DNA of 64,000 nucleotides from Tychonema litorale BBK16 (GCF_021648855.1 NZ_JAKJHX010000003.1:9333-73332), one strand, 5' to 3'. Counted from the first letter of the stretch, positions 46,105-57,306 are shown. Notes: a model not told the origin generated them from the sequence alone. Translations and numbers: made by a program.

Positions 46105-46704
46105 TTCTGGTGTCTCCTCGGATAGTATTCGTTGATTCTTTGCTGATCATTTTACTTGGAAAATGAGGCGTTTGTGTTCCTGATTCGGCAAAGTAGCCTA
46201 CTCTATAAAAATTTAACGCAATCGTAAAAAAAGTAGAGTTCAATACCAAAGAAAAATATTCAAGGAACTTGCAGGTAACTCAAACTCAAAACTTTAGGCG
46301 ATCGCGGAATTATCTTCTTTTCAGTAAAGTCGATTAATTACGCTCGTGTATGATACTATAATAACAATGTTCTCAATGTCTGAAATTAAATATCCAATTA
46401 ACTTAGCGGTCGAGAGTAGTGCATCAAAAAATAGCTAACCATTAAATAACCATAATAATTAGACTAAAGTAATCAAAAAGATTGGATTAGTTTAGACTGA
46501 AAGTGGGGATGGAAAATTTTCAATCAAAATAGCCCTTCCAAAAAGGGTAAAAAAACTAAACGTTATCATTGATACGGGTTTAGGATTCGGTTAGTGGAGG
46601 ATTGACATGATGCCGCAGATCACTGTCGATCGCCTGAAGGCATCTGAAATCGCCAAAGACCACAAATTCAAAGTCCTCCCCAAGAGTCATAGGAGTTCGG
46701 TTTT
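46105..46704. other. Divergent intergenic region upstream of acnB and the LOV gene
   Basis: About 600 A/T-rich bases containing the promoters of acnB (minus) and the GGDEF-EAL gene (plus). GGCGATCGCGG near 46298 is a HIP1-type site. Apart from the short open frame at 46607-46753, no RNA gene or terminator is evident. Confidence 0.5.
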
Positions 46705-46753
46705 GTGCAAAAAAGATTATTACAATGGGTCAATCAAAAACTTGAAACTTTGA
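46607..46753 (+). CDS. Possible 48-residue leader peptide overlapping the LOV gene start
   Basis: GGAGG precedes an ATG at 46607 by 7 bases. The frame ([20 protein letters not shown]...) ends with TGA at 46751-46753, overlapping the start of the GGDEF-EAL gene by 49 bases in another frame. The ribosome site is strong, but no family was recognised. It might couple translation to the downstream gene, or the region might be noise. Confidence 0.3.
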   Translation: MMPQITVDRLKASEIAKDHKFKVLPKSHRSSVLCKKDYYNGSIKNLKL

Positions 46754-49700
46754 TCCCCAACAACTGCCAGGGCTGTGTGCTCAAGTCGGAACTGCGCCAG
46801 GCGCTGCAAGAAACTCAAGAATTATTTCTGGCGATCGCCGACTCGATGCCAGTACCTTTGGTGATCAGTAGTCTAGCCGACAGCACCATTCTTTATTACA
46901 ACGATTTGTGCGGTATTTTTTTCGGACTCAAACCTGGAGAGTCGATCGAGCATCAAAAAGCTAGAGAATTATACAGCAACCCCGCAGACCGGCACAAACT
47001 ACTGGAGGTGCTCGCCGACAATGGGCGCGTCCACGAGGTAGAAGTTCGCCTGAAAAAAGCCGACGGCACACTGTTTTGGGCGACTGTATCAATGCGTTAC
47101 CTGACATTGGAGTCGGAAAAAGTTCTGCTGTCAGTGTTCTCCGACATTAGCGATCGCAAGCGAGCCGAAGTAGCCGAGCAAGAATTACTCGCGTCAATTC
47201 ACTTACGAGCCCGCCAGCAAGTCGCCATAGCTTACTTAGGACATTTGGCCCTGGCTGAAACAGATTTGTTGGCGCTGATGGACAAAGCTGGGGTGTTGAT
47301 TTCCCAAACTCTGGATGTCCCATATTGTCAGTTTTTGGAACTATTGCCGAATGGTCTGGCTTTTATATTGCGATCGGGGTTTGGCTGGCCGATCGGGATT
47401 GTCGGTAGCGCTACTGTGACTGCTTCATCACGGTCTCAAGCGGGCTATACATTGTTGGTTGGCGAACCGATCGTTGTCAAGGATTTGCGGGTGGAAACCC
47501 GGTTTGGCGAGTCGCCAATGTTGCACAACCACCAAGTTGTCAGTGGGGTGACGGTGGTGGTTCCGGCAAATCGAGGAGTGGCGATTCGTAACTGGGGAGA
47601 AGCCGTTGGAATCAACAATTCTGAATCTCGTGTCTGGGGTGTTTTGGGGGTTCACACTACTCAAGAACGAGTTTTTAGCCAAGATGATGTTTATTTTATC
47701 GAGGCGATCGCGAATTTGCTAGCGGCGGCGATCGATCGCATTCGATCGTCGGAACGTTTGCAAATGATGGAAAGGGCGATCGAGAGTACCACCAACGGGA
47801 TTGCGATCGCCGATGCTACAGTTGCCGACAATCCGATTATTTATGTCAATCCAAGTTTTGAGCGAATCACTGGTTATGACAAAGACGAATTAATTGGTAA
47901 AAACTGCCGATTCTTACAGGGAAAAGACACTGATTCAGCCACTGTCAAAGAGTTGCGAAAAGCTATTGAAGAAGGTAAAGAATGCCAAGTTATATTGCGT
48001 AATTTCCAAAAAGATGGTACACCTTTTTGGAACGAACTTTCCATTGCTCCGGTTTACAATTCTGGCCGACACTTGACCCACTTTATCGGGATTCAAACAG
48101 ATGTGACCGATCGCCAACGAGCCGAGGAAGAACTATATTCAAAATCTCAAGCTTTAGCAACTTTTAGTGCCAACCTCAAACACTTACACCGGATCACAAC
48201 TTATAATTATCAAAATTTTCAAGAACTGGTTGATGATTATCTAAGTGCAGGGTGTTTAATTTTTGGTCTTTCTATCGGCATCCTTGCTAAGGTAGAAAAT
48301 CAATCTTTGGTTATTCGCTCCGCCAAAACTGATTTAGAATATTTTACGCCCGGATTAGAATTAAATCTTGTCGATACCTATTGTGAGGCAGTGATTAAGT
48401 TTAGAAAAACCATGGCCTGTTGTCACATCAAAGAAATTCTTGAGACTAGCGAGTGTCAATTATATCAAGCTTGGGGTATAGAATCTTATATAGGAACACC
48501 GATATTTATTAATAATAAAATCTATGGTACTTTGAGTTTTTGTTCCAGAGATGTCAGGCATAAAAATTTTGCATCCCAGGAAAAAGAAATTATTGAATTG
48601 ATGGCTCAAAGTTTGGGTAAATTTCTGGCTGCTCACAGAATGGAAATCGAACGGCAGCAAGTAGAAAAAGAGCGCTCCGAGTTAATAGTATCTCTCCAAG
48701 AAAGTGAAGAACGCTATCGCAGTTTAGTAGAACTCTCTCCAGAAGCGATCGCAGTTCACTCTCAAGGCAAAATCGCCTACATCAACGCAGCCGGTGCCAA
48801 ACTCCTCGGCGCTAGCTCTCCATCCGCACTAATCGGCTTTCCAGTCTTGCATTTCGTTCATCCCAGCTATATAGAAATAGCCAGAGAACGGATTCGGAAA
48901 GTAGAGGAAGAAAACACACCGATCGAGCTTGCCGAAGAAAAATTGATGCGACTAGATGGAACAATCATTGATGTGGAAGTTGCCGGCATACCCGCCACCT
49001 ATCAAGGCTCAGCGGCGGCCCAAATTATTATTAGAGACGTTACCGATCGCAAACGAGTAGAACAAAAACTCCTACACGATGCCTTTCATGATGCGCTGAC
49101 GGGTTTGCCAAACCGCCTCTTGTTTATCGATCGACTAGCACAAGCTATACAGCGTTCTCAAGATTCTCCAGATTACAAATTTGCCGTCCTTTTCCTAGAT
49201 TTAGACCGATTCAAAGTAGTTAATGATTCTCTAGGACACATTCTAGGGGACAAACTGCTAATCGCCCTCGCGCAGCGACTTCAGGATTGTGTGCGCCTTT
49301 CCGATACCGTCGCGCGACTCGGCGGAGACGAGTTTACCATCCTGCTAGACAGCACTCAAAACCTCGGCGACGCTACCCTAGCAGCTAACAGAATACAAAA
49401 AGAATTGACAGTGCCCTTTAACCTCGAAGGCCATGAAGTATTCACCACCGCTAGTATCGGCATAGTTTTTAGTAGAGACGAAGTACGAGTATTAGACGGC
49501 GATGAGTTAAACGGTCAACAGAGTGCTTTGTATACGCATCCTGAAGAATTCCTACGGGATGCCGATATTGCAATGTATAGGGCTAAAGCTTTGGGGAAAG
49601 CCCGCCATGAGGTGTTTAATTTGGCGATGCACGACCAAACTATGTCACTGTTGCAGTTAGAAACCGATCTGCGCTTGGCTATTTTTGGTAATCAGGAATT

Positions 49701-50670
49701 AGGGAAAAATCAGGATAAAAGTTCCCATTTTATTGTCAACTATCAACCGATTATTTCGATCGCTAGTGGTGCGATCGAAGGTTTTGAAGCTTTGGTGCGT
49801 TGGCAACACCCGGTTCGGGGTTTGGTGTCACCGTCTACTTTTATTCCTGTAGCTGAAGAAACGGGTTTGATTGTGCCTCTGGGGGCTTGGGTACTGCGGG
49901 AATCTTGTCGGCAATTGCGCCTTTGGCAAGAAATGTTAATGTTAACGAAGGAAGAAGGAAGAAGGAAGAAGGAAGAAGGAAGAGGCAAGAAGGAAGAGGC
50001 AAGTTCGGCAACGAGTAATGTACAGGACTTAATGGATACAGGGATGCAGGAAGTTCGGCAATTCCCGATGCCCAATTCCCAATTCCCAATTCCCAATTCC
50101 CCATGCCCCATGCCCAATTTCCAATTACCAATAATTGACGCTCAGAAATTAACGATGAGTGTCAATCTGTCTCCTAAACAGTTAGGAATGCCAAATTTGC
50201 TGGAGCAAATCGATGAAATTTTGGCTGAAACTGGCTGCGATCCAAGCTGTTTAAAGTTGGAGATTACTGAAAGTGCGATCGTGGAAAATGTGCAGAAAGT
50301 TAATACTGTACTGACTCAATTGAAGTCTAAGAATATTCGATTGTCGATCGACGATTTTGGTACGGGCTATTCGTCTTTGAGTTATTTGCACCGTTTTCCG
50401 CTGGATACGCTGAAGATCGATCGCTCTTTTGTGAGTCGTTTGGGAAGTAGCGAAGACGGTGATGATGGGAGTCAGCATTTGCAAATTGTACGGGCGATTG
50501 TGACTTTAGCTCACAATTTGGGACTGGAGGCGATCGCAGAAGGTGTTGAGACAGCCGAACAGTTAGCACAGCTTCGAGATCTCGAATGCGAATTAGCTCA
50601 GGGATATTGGTTTTCTAAACCTTTGGATAGTGATTATATCACTGAAATGCTCAAGCGATCGATCGATTAG
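46705..50670 (+). CDS. LOV-GGDEF-EAL cyclic-di-GMP enzyme with PAS/GAF sensors
   Basis: 1321 residues from a GTG start with AGGAG nine bases upstream (46691-46695). Order: PAS (about 30-150), GAF (165-345), LOV (350-475), GAF (500-655), PAS (665-790), GGDEF (800-960), EAL (1010-1315). The LOV flavin motif is GKNCRFLQG with the adduct cysteine at Cys401, followed by [20 protein letters not shown] is intact at 873-877 with the inhibitory RxxD (RLSD) five residues before it. The EAL catalytic residues ([37 protein letters not shown]) are all present. The protein can thus make and break c-di-GMP and is probably light-gated. Residues 1081-1149 are a repeat-derived insertion between LRLWQEM and MSVNLSP. 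Confidence 0.92.
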   Translation: MQKRLLQWVNQKLETLIPNNCQGCVLKSELRQALQETQELFLAIADSMPVPLVISSLADSTILYYNDLCGIFFGLKPGESIEHQKARELYSNPADRHKLLEVLADNGRVHEVEVRLKKADGTLFWATVSMRYLTLESEKVLLSVFSDISDRKRAEVAEQELLASIHLRARQQVAIAYLGHLALAETDLLALMDKAGVLISQTLDVPYCQFLELLPNGLAFILRSGFGWPIGIVGSATVTASSRSQAGYTLLVGEPIVVKDLRVETRFGESPMLHNHQVVSGVTVVVPANRGVAIRNWGEAVGINNSESRVWGVLGVHTTQERVFSQDDVYFIEAIANLLAAAIDRIRSSERLQMMERAIESTTNGIAIADATVADNPIIYVNPSFERITGYDKDELIGKNCRFLQGKDTDSATVKELRKAIEEGKECQVILRNFQKDGTPFWNELSIAPVYNSGRHLTHFIGIQTDVTDRQRAEEELYSKSQALATFSANLKHLHRITTYNYQNFQELVDDYLSAGCLIFGLSIGILAKVENQSLVIRSAKTDLEYFTPGLELNLVDTYCEAVIKFRKTMACCHIKEILETSECQLYQAWGIESYIGTPIFINNKIYGTLSFCSRDVRHKNFASQEKEIIELMAQSLGKFLAAHRMEIERQQVEKERSELIVSLQESEERYRSLVELSPEAIAVHSQGKIAYINAAGAKLLGASSPSALIGFPVLHFVHPSYIEIARERIRKVEEENTPIELAEEKLMRLDGTIIDVEVAGIPATYQGSAAAQIIIRDVTDRKRVEQKLLHDAFHDALTGLPNRLLFIDRLAQAIQRSQDSPDYKFAVLFLDLDRFKVVNDSLGHILGDKLLIALAQRLQDCVRLSDTVARLGGDEFTILLDSTQNLGDATLAANRIQKELTVPFNLEGHEVFTTASIGIVFSRDEVRVLDGDELNGQQSALYTHPEEFLRDADIAMYRAKALGKARHEVFNLAMHDQTMSLLQLETDLRLAIFGNQELGKNQDKSSHFIVNYQPIISIASGAIEGFEALVRWQHPVRGLVSPSTFIPVAEETGLIVPLGAWVLRESCRQLRLWQEMLMLTKEEGRRKKEEGRGKKEEASSATSNVQDLMDTGMQEVRQFPMPNSQFPIPNSPCPMPNFQLPIIDAQKLTMSVNLSPKQLGMPNLLEQIDEILAETGCDPSCLKLEITESAIVENVQKVNTVLTQLKSKNIRLSIDDFGTGYSSLSYLHRFPLDTLKIDRSFVSRLGSSEDGDDGSQHLQIVRAIVTLAHNLGLEAIAEGVETAEQLAQLRDLECELAQGYWFSKPLDSDYITEMLKRSID
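49947..49992. repeat. In-frame GAAGGAA heptamer repeats within the EAL domain
   Basis: Tandem GAAGGAAGAAGGAAG units encoding [17 protein letters not shown] inside the EAL domain. The same unit occurs between genes near 2183. Confidence 0.88.
50060..50131. repeat. In-frame CCCAATTC heptamer repeats within the EAL domain
   Basis: Tandem TTCCCAA/TGCCCCA/TGCCCAA heptamers encoding [17 protein letters not shown] peptides. They are the same kind of units as the intergenic arrays at 42660 and 51228 and sit in frame within the EAL domain. Confidence 0.9.
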
Positions 50671-50673
50671 TTA

Positions 50674-50820
50674 TGGGCATGGGGCATGGGGCATCGGGCA
50701 TCGGGCATCGGGCATCGGGCATGGGGCATTGGGAATTGGGAATTGGGAATTGGGAATTGGGCATGGGGCATGGGGCATTGGGCATTGGGCATGGGGCATT
50801 GGGCATGGGGCATTGGGCTG
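50674..50820. repeat. GGGCATG/GGGAATT heptamer array
   Basis: About 21 heptamers (ATGGGGC, ATCGGGC, ATTGGGA) directly after the stop of the GGDEF-EAL gene. It is one flank of the four-helix-bundle gene at 50835-51200. Confidence 0.92.
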
Positions 50821-50834
50821 GGCTTTTTGATAAT

Positions 50835-51200
50835 TTATTCCCTGCGCCCTATGGAGTTCAAATAAGCGTTAAGTTTGGGCAGTAATTTATCGATAATTGG
50901 CTTGAATTTGCTTACTTGTTCACTTGTGATAAGCTGTCTAGCATAGGCTAATCTTAACCAGTTTACTGTCTCGTACAAAGAGCCTCTAGCAATTTTTACA
51001 AAACGCCGATTATCTTGGTCACTATGACGACCTCTTCCTTCAGCAATATTAGCACAGACACTATCAGCAGACCGAACGATTTGTTTGCCCATTGTATCTT
51101 TTGTGAAGTAATCCCATTTTTTAACAATCTCCCAAATCTCATTTGCCAAACTTTCCGCCAACTTATAAACCTCTAATTCCTCAAAATCAGGTCTTCCCAT
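50835..51200 (-). CDS. Four-helix bundle protein (23S rRNA IVS-type)
   Basis: 121 residues. Family motifs: [39 protein letters not shown] and [25 protein letters not shown] paralogue of 39809-40186, with the same gene order of array, gene, array. The function of the family is unknown. It lies between the converging LOV and CBCR signalling genes. Confidence 0.88.
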   Translation of the reverse strand: MGRPDFEELEVYKLAESLANEIWEIVKKWDYFTKDTMGKQIVRSADSVCANIAEGRGRHSDQDNRRFVKIARGSLYETVNWLRLAYARQLITSEQVSKFKPIIDKLLPKLNAYLNSIGRRE

Positions 51201-51227
51201 AATTACCTCAAAAACTCAACTACATTG

Positions 51228-51291
51228 AATGCCCAATGCCCCATGCCCTATGCCCAATGCCCCATGCCCAATGCCCCATGCCCAATGCCCA
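51228..51291. repeat. GCCCAAT/GCCCCAT heptamer array
   Basis: Tandem heptamers of TGCCCAA and TGCCCCA ending at the stop codon of the histidine kinase gene. They are the reverse complement of the units at 50674-50820, so the two arrays form an inverted pair around the four-helix-bundle gene. Confidence 0.9.
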
Positions 51292-54200
51292 TTAAGAATT
51301 AGCTTTAAGCGGAATTTCGATCGCAAATTCTGCACCATTTCCCGGCGAAGAAGTGCATTGCAGCGACCCGCCGTGTCTGTCTGTAACAATTTGGTAGCTA
51401 ATTGATAAACCCATCCCAGTACCTTTACCAACCGGCTTAGTAGTAAAAAATGGGTCAAACAGTCGATTGCGGACTGTCTCTGGCATTCCCGCTCCATTGT
51501 CAGCAATCCGAATGATTACGCGATTGGGTTTTGGCATTTCAGTTGTGATGGAGATGGTACTAGGATTTTGACGCATTTCATCAGCGGAACGCCTCAAATC
51601 TCTTTCTTCCAAAGCATCTAAAGCATTGCTCAGAACATTCATAAATACTTGATTTAACTGTCCTGCATAACATTCAACCAAAGGCAAATTAGCGTATTGT
51701 TTAATCACCGGAATCTCTGGCTGATTGTGTTTAGCTTTGAGCCTGTGTTGCAAGATCATTAAAGTGCTATCTATGCCGTCATGAATTTTGACTGCTTTCA
51801 TTTCCGCTTCATCCATGCGGGAAAATGTGCGGAGAGAAGCAACAATTTGTTGAATTCTGTCTGCACCAACTTTCATGGAACTCAGCAATTTAGGCAAGTC
51901 TTCCATGAGAAAGTCGAGTTCAATATTTTTTACTTCTTCTTGAATTTCTGGCACTGGATCTGGATAGTGTTTTTGGTAAAGTTCGATTAGGTTGAGTAAG
52001 TCTTGGGTATAGTCATTGGCATGGCTAAGGTTGCCATAAATAAAGTTGACTGGGTTGTTGATTTCGTGAGCGACTCCCGCAACTAACTGACCGAGGGATG
52101 ACATTTTTTCGCCTTGAACTAACTGCGATTGAGCGCTGGTTAATTTCTGCAAAGTTTGCTCTAATTCGTGAGCTTTGTTTCGAGTTTGGGTGTAAAGATC
52201 GGCTTGATTGAGGGCGATCGCCAATTGAACTGTAATCGCTTGCAATAATTCGACTTCGCTTTGACTCCAGGGGCGCACAGCAGCGGAGTGGGCGCAGGTA
52301 ACAACGCTCACAATTCCCGAAAGTGCCTGCATCGGAATTGCCAACACAGATTGGTAGCCCATAGAGCTAAGAGATTGTCTCCAAATAGGGTCTGTTATCG
52401 CTCCGATATCATCGATTTGCAGCGTTTCTAGACGCAACATCTGTTGTTCTATAGTGCCGAAGTCAGAAGCTTTATAGCAACCGATTAAATCGGGAAGTTC
52501 TCTGGTGCGAGATTCTTTAATAATTTCCCAAAATGCCTCTTCTTGTTCGCTGCGGTACTGGGAAAAATAGCAGCGATCGATCTGCATAAAAGCACGAATT
52601 TGTTGAACTGCGACACTAATAATGCTGTCGAAGTCGAGGGAATTTCGGATTTGAGTTGTCAGGCTGTTGAGCAGTTTTTCTCGATCGGCTTGCTGCTTGA
52701 GTTGGGCTGACGATTCCCTCAAAGCGAGTTCTCCCCGCTTGCGCTCGGTAATGTCTTCGATAATTGCTAATAAATATTGGGGATTGCCTTCTCGATCGAG
52801 AATTGCGGTTTTCTTGGTATGAAATATGCGTTCCTCGCCTTTACTGGTTTGAACCAGTTCTTCGGGAATGTCTATAAGTTGTCCGCTAGCAAGCACTTCC
52901 CGGTCTTTGGCGATGAAAAAGTCGGCTTGTTCTCTGGGGAAAAAGTCGTAGTCGTTTTTGCCCATAACTTCTGCTGCGGGGAAGCCCAGTAACTTTTCAG
53001 AGGCGGGATTCCAAAGTACAAATCGCAATTCTGCTGCCTCCTTGGCAACGACTCCAACGGGTATGGTTTGGAGTACAGATTCCATAAACTTTTGAGCGTG
53101 TTGAAGTTCTGCTTCAGCGTTTTTGCGATCGCCGATTTCTAGTTCTAGCTGGGCGACGGCTTGCCACAATTCTGCTGTACGATCGTCCACTCTGTCTTCC
53201 AATTCAACTGCTGCTTGTCGTAGGGCTGCTTCGGCGTTTTTGCGATCGGTAATGTCGATCACGGTACCGAACATTTTTACCACCTGGTTGTTGGCATTGG
53301 TTTCGGCTCTGCCCAAGGCGTTCAGGTGTCGCAAGCTGCCGTCGGGGCGATAAATGCGGAAGTCAAAATCAAAGGGAGTGGCGAAGTCAACTCCCCGCTG
53401 TACTTCTGTATGCCAAAATTCTAAATCTTCTGGATGGATCAGAGCGACTTGTTCTTCTCTGGTGGGGGCAGTGGCGGCTGGTTCGAGTCCGTGGATGCGG
53501 AAGAGTTCCTCTGACCAAGTGACAGTTCCCGTTGTCGCATCAAGTTCCCAATTGCCGACATGAGCTAGTCTTTGGGCTTCTTGTAGCTGTCGTTGGCTGT
53601 CGCGGATGGCGGTTTCGGCGAGTTTGCGATCGGTGATATCGAGCAAAACGCCACAAAATACTGTCTCGCCGTTCTGGTTGCAGGTGGGCATGGAGTCGCC
53701 TTGCCACCAGCGAATTTCACCGTTGGGCTTGATTATTCGCCCTTCGTAGTGCCAGGGGGAGAGGTTTTCTATAGCTGCGTTCGCCGAAGCGATGTAACTT
53801 TCCAAGTCTTGGGTGTGGATGCGGGAAATTAATGTATTCATGTCTTGTGTTATTTCTGCTGCTGTGACGCCCGCGAGCTCGAAGATGTGATCGCTAACGT
53901 AGTCAATCAGCCAAACTCCGTCCCGGCTAGCAAACTGAAATAAAGCGCCGGGGATAGTGGCTGCGATCGTTCTAAACCGGCCTTCACTGGCACTGAGGGC
54001 CGCAAAAGTCTGTTGCAGTTCGGCCGTGCGTGCTTCTACTCTGCGCTCTAGTTCGGCGTTAGCGTGTTGTAAGGCTGCTTCTGCCCGTTTGCGATCGGTA
54101 ATATCGGTGGCAGTACCTGTGATGCCGAGGATGTTTCCGCTTTCGTCGTAGAGGCTGATCGCATTGAACATCAGATATTTAATACTACCGTCTTTAGCGA

Positions 54201-55473
54201 TTTGGGCGCTCTCATGCTGAAAAATTGATTCTCCGGCAAATAGGTTAGCAAAAACCTTTAATTCTTTCTGGGTTTGTTCTGGTGTCATAAAGTCCGAGAA
54301 AGGCCTACCGAGCATTTCTTCTGGTTCATAACCGTAGATGTATTTAACTGCTGGGTTGACGAAGGTATAGCGTCCGATCGCATCGACTGACCAAATCATG
54401 TCTTGGGAAGTTTCTACCAGGCTGCGGTATTTGGTTTCGCTGACTTTGACGGCTTCCTCTGCTAGTTTGCGTTCCGTCATGTCGCGGGAAACACCGACAG
54501 TCATTGCGATCAGGTTTTCTTCGTTGCGGATTGGTGTTTTGACCGTACTAAACAGTCGCACTTCTCCATCGTGCCGCACGGCCGGTTCTTCGGGAATTGA
54601 CAGAGTTTGTCCGGTTTCAAATACGAAACTATCATCTTTAATATATTGCAGAGTATGGTCGGGATTGGCGAAAGGTGCGTCTACAATTCCTTGAAGTTCC
54701 TCTTCACTCATGCCGTAATAGTCGCGAAATGCTTGATTAGCCCAGAGAATTTTTGATTGAGGGCCTTTGACTAATACCATATCGGCGATCGAGTCAAGAA
54801 TTTGGTGATATCTTTTCTCGCTTTCCCGCAGTTGTTGTTGCGTGCGATCGATTTCTACTAATTGCCTTTGGGTTTGCAAGTGCAATTCGGCTTGGGAGAT
54901 GGCGATTGCTAGGTGTTCTCCTATTTGTTTGACAAATTCGATTTCGTCTTCTTGCCATTCGCGGGGTTTGCCGCATTGATGAATGCACAGCAATCCCCAC
55001 AAATGCTTTCCTTGGAGTAGGGGTACAACTAAGTTAGCTCTGATTTGAAATCGTTTCAGGATTCTGAGGTGACAAGGACTCAACCCAGCTCTATAGATAT
55101 CAGTGAGAGCTTGAACGTAACCTTTTTCATAGTTAGCTGCAAATTGTTCGCCGAAACAGTGGTCGTGAACTTTTGCGCCTAGGGATGGGCTATATTGGGG
55201 AAGTACGTCTTCTGAGACTACTTCGCCGTCGTTCCAGTCGGATTCGGGGAGGAAGCGATAAACGGCGACTCGATCGGCATTTAGGAGTTGTCGGACTTCG
55301 GTGGCTGTAGTTTTGAATATTGTTTCTAAGTCCAGGGATTCGCGAATTTTGCCAATAACTCCCATCAGCGCTTGCAGCTTTTTGAACCAGGTTTGAGACT
55401 GCATTTCTTTTTCTAGATGAATAATTTTCATCCGCAGGCTGGTTATTTCTTGATACAGGAATTCATGAAACAT
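51292..55473 (-). CDS. Cyanobacteriochrome (DXCF-type) multi-PAS histidine kinase
   Basis: 1393 residues. Residues 45-195 are a GAF domain with the chromophore cysteine in PCHLRIL (Cys134-His135) and a DXCF motif, DHCF, at 104-107 (Cys106), 28 residues earlier. Both are hallmarks of DXCF cyanobacteriochromes, with the downstream [10 protein letters not shown]...[10 protein letters not shown] and PREW segments. PAS domains follow at about 215-335, 345-465, 495-620, 630-755 and 795-920, then a second GAF at 940-1095 without a chromophore cysteine. The kinase has His1136 in GVAHEINNP, an N-box [12 protein letters not shown] and G boxes DNGAGMP and [11 protein letters not shown]. No receiver domain is present. 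The partner regulator is not in the window. Confidence 0.9.
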   Translation of the reverse strand: MFHEFLYQEITSLRMKIIHLEKEMQSQTWFKKLQALMGVIGKIRESLDLETIFKTTATEVRQLLNADRVAVYRFLPESDWNDGEVVSEDVLPQYSPSLGAKVHDHCFGEQFAANYEKGYVQALTDIYRAGLSPCHLRILKRFQIRANLVVPLLQGKHLWGLLCIHQCGKPREWQEDEIEFVKQIGEHLAIAISQAELHLQTQRQLVEIDRTQQQLRESEKRYHQILDSIADMVLVKGPQSKILWANQAFRDYYGMSEEELQGIVDAPFANPDHTLQYIKDDSFVFETGQTLSIPEEPAVRHDGEVRLFSTVKTPIRNEENLIAMTVGVSRDMTERKLAEEAVKVSETKYRSLVETSQDMIWSVDAIGRYTFVNPAVKYIYGYEPEEMLGRPFSDFMTPEQTQKELKVFANLFAGESIFQHESAQIAKDGSIKYLMFNAISLYDESGNILGITGTATDITDRKRAEAALQHANAELERRVEARTAELQQTFAALSASEGRFRTIAATIPGALFQFASRDGVWLIDYVSDHIFELAGVTAAEITQDMNTLISRIHTQDLESYIASANAAIENLSPWHYEGRIIKPNGEIRWWQGDSMPTCNQNGETVFCGVLLDITDRKLAETAIRDSQRQLQEAQRLAHVGNWELDATTGTVTWSEELFRIHGLEPAATAPTREEQVALIHPEDLEFWHTEVQRGVDFATPFDFDFRIYRPDGSLRHLNALGRAETNANNQVVKMFGTVIDITDRKNAEAALRQAAVELEDRVDDRTAELWQAVAQLELEIGDRKNAEAELQHAQKFMESVLQTIPVGVVAKEAAELRFVLWNPASEKLLGFPAAEVMGKNDYDFFPREQADFFIAKDREVLASGQLIDIPEELVQTSKGEERIFHTKKTAILDREGNPQYLLAIIEDITERKRGELALRESSAQLKQQADREKLLNSLTTQIRNSLDFDSIISVAVQQIRAFMQIDRCYFSQYRSEQEEAFWEIIKESRTRELPDLIGCYKASDFGTIEQQMLRLETLQIDDIGAITDPIWRQSLSSMGYQSVLAIPMQALSGIVSVVTCAHSAAVRPWSQSEVELLQAITVQLAIALNQADLYTQTRNKAHELEQTLQKLTSAQSQLVQGEKMSSLGQLVAGVAHEINNPVNFIYGNLSHANDYTQDLLNLIELYQKHYPDPVPEIQEEVKNIELDFLMEDLPKLLSSMKVGADRIQQIVASLRTFSRMDEAEMKAVKIHDGIDSTLMILQHRLKAKHNQPEIPVIKQYANLPLVECYAGQLNQVFMNVLSNALDALEERDLRRSADEMRQNPSTISITTEMPKPNRVIIRIADNGAGMPETVRNRLFDPFFTTKPVGKGTGMGLSISYQIVTDRHGGSLQCTSSPGNGAEFAIEIPLKANS

Positions 55474-56014
55474 ATAGTATTTCTTTAGTTATTTTGCGGT
55501 TTGGTATAGATTTAGCAGAGACCCTAATCACGATATTTAGTTGAGTCTGATCAATGGTGAGACTTCTTTGCCGGCCCTATTTATTTTCCGGCTACTTAGC
55601 CAGTAATAACACTGATGTTACTAAGTATTTTTTAACCAAAATTTTAACCACGTACATTTTCTTACCTCTCATGATAGACTATGTTTTAGGCGATTTTGTT
55701 CGAGATCAATAGCCTATAATTTGAGGGTTTACTAATTCTGACATTTTTCGCAAGCTGAGTTTGTTGTAGTTGTCACACTCTGATTTTGACCGCAAACTCC
55801 ATGGACGGTACAACTAAATATTCTTTTTGGAGCGTTTTAACTCAATTTGATGGAAATTGATTAGATTATTTAACAATCTCAAGGAAGAGCGGAGACTTTT
55901 CCCTGCTAGTCGTTTTTTATTTAATTGTAGTATTTGATCGGATATTAATATTCAGATTAACACATTTTAACTGAAAATCAGCCAATTTGAGATTTGAAAT
56001 TTAAGATTTTAGAT
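55474..56014. other. Gene-free region upstream of the CBCR kinase
   Basis: About 540 A/T-rich bases that contain the kinase promoter (reading left) and the mdh 3' end. No clear terminator, RNA gene or array was seen. Confidence 0.5.
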
Positions 56015-56989
56015 TTAAGCATTATTCAGGATTGCCTTGGCTTCCTCAATGCTTTGCCAAACCAATTTGCCACATTCCATAAAAGCGGCTTTTTCAGTAT
56101 CACTGAGTTCGAGTTCTATTACCTGTTCTACTCCTTGATATCCCAAGCGACAGGGAACACCTAAAAACAGATCTTGGACACCATATTGACCGTTCAAATA
56201 AACCGAGCAAGGCAAGATTCGAGACTGATTTAATAGAATTGACTCAACCATTACACAAGCAGAAGATGCCGGAGCAAAATAAGCACTAGAAGTCTGCATC
56301 AATTTGACAATTTCTGCGCCGCCATTGCGTGTGCGATCGACCAAACGTGCGATCGCCCCTGCATCCATAAGTTGACCGATGGGAATACCGTTGACAGTCG
56401 AATAGCGGGGTAAAGGCACCATCAAATCGCCATGAGAACCGAGGACAGTTGCATTAACTTCAGCAATCGAAACGCCCAACTCCATAGCAATAAAAGTTTG
56501 AAAACGGGAGGAGTCGAGAATTCCTGCCATACCCATGACTCGGTGTTTTGGTAAACCGGTAGCTTCCCAGGCTAAATAGGTCATCACATCGAGGGGATTT
56601 GTGACTACGATTAAGATTGCTTCGGGGGAATGGGCGATCGCCTGTTGTGCTGCTTCCGTGACTATTTTAGCATTAATTTTAATTAAATCTTCGCGGTTGA
56701 GACCGGGCTTGCGTGGTATTCCGGCGGCAATTACGATAATGTTAGAGTTAGCAGTATCTGTATAGTTGTTTGTACCGACAATTTGGCGATCGTGTCGTTC
56801 AACTCCTCTGGCTTGCATCAAATCCAAAGCAATTCCCTGTGGCCAACCTTCGACAATATCTAGCAATACCACATCGGCCAGATTTTTCTCAGCTATCCGC
56901 TGGGCTAAGGTACTGCCAACTTTGCCTGCACCAATAATTGAGACGCGGGTTGATGGATAATTTAAGTTGTTGGAATTGATAGATGTCAT
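56015..56989 (-). CDS. mdh: Malate dehydrogenase (LDH/MDH superfamily)
   Basis: 324 residues. NAD-binding IIGAGKVGSTLAQRI is near residue 18; the next strand carries DIVEGWPQG with the NAD-selective Asp. AAGIPRKPGLNREDL holds the mobile-loop arginines that favour malate over lactate, and GSHGDLMVPLPR has the catalytic His. It converts malate and NAD+ to oxaloacetate. It joins sdhA and acnB as TCA-cycle genes in this window, although not in one operon. The transcript continues towards no close gene. Confidence 0.92.
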   Translation of the reverse strand: MTSINSNNLNYPSTRVSIIGAGKVGSTLAQRIAEKNLADVVLLDIVEGWPQGIALDLMQARGVERHDRQIVGTNNYTDTANSNIIVIAAGIPRKPGLNREDLIKINAKIVTEAAQQAIAHSPEAILIVVTNPLDVMTYLAWEATGLPKHRVMGMAGILDSSRFQTFIAMELGVSIAEVNATVLGSHGDLMVPLPRYSTVNGIPIGQLMDAGAIARLVDRTRNGGAEIVKLMQTSSAYFAPASSACVMVESILLNQSRILPCSVYLNGQYGVQDLFLGVPCRLGYQGVEQVIELELSDTEKAAFMECGKLVWQSIEEAKAILNNA

Positions 56990-57045
56990 TCGATTTTAGA
57001 TTTTAGATTTTAGATTACTCGTTACCAGGCAGAGCCTCTGGATAT

Positions 57046-57071
57046 GGTTTCCCAGGCAGAGCCTGGAAACC
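57046..57071. repeat. Palindrome GGTTTCCCAGGC / GCCTGGAAACC
   Basis: Inverted repeat with a three-base loop (AGA) and a one-base bulge between ndhO and mdh. A related partial unit (CCAGGCAGAGCC) precedes it near 57024. Hairpin of dispersed type. Confidence 0.7.
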
Positions 57072-57090
57072 AGTGAAATAGAAGTTACAA

Positions 57091-57306
57091 TTAGTTAAAA
57101 TCTTCGATTTGGTCTACACGCAGCCAAATATTCGGGGTAGGTACTTTACCAAATTTGATAAAAGCATACTCGCCACGAACATCCAGAACTTCGCCCTTAG
57201 TTTCAAATAAATAGGAGGAAAAGCGTTGGTCGCTGGCTTGGGCTTCCAAACTATTTTCCAATTTTTCGCGGATAGCGCGGACTATGCTGCCTTTTTTGAT
57301 TCCCAT
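57091..57306 (-). CDS. ndhO: NAD(P)H-quinone oxidoreductase subunit O
   Basis: 71 residues, the usual length for this cyanobacterial/plastid NDH-1 subunit. [23 protein letters not shown], then [19 protein letters not shown] and [13 protein letters not shown] are the conserved blocks. NdhO is a peripheral arm subunit that modulates cyclic electron flow around photosystem I. Its neighbours are mutM/psaE and mdh, all on the same strand with spacings above 90 bases. Confidence 0.93.
   Translation of the reverse strand: MGIKKGSIVRAIREKLENSLEAQASDQRFSSYLFETKGEVLDVRGEYAFIKFGKVPTPNIWLRVDQIEDFN

Noticed and set aside
46560-46600. A terminator near CCCTTCCAAAAAGGG at 46536
   Set aside because: The stem is only five base pairs and is followed by A and not T, and it is upstream of a gene, so it is not a convincing terminator.
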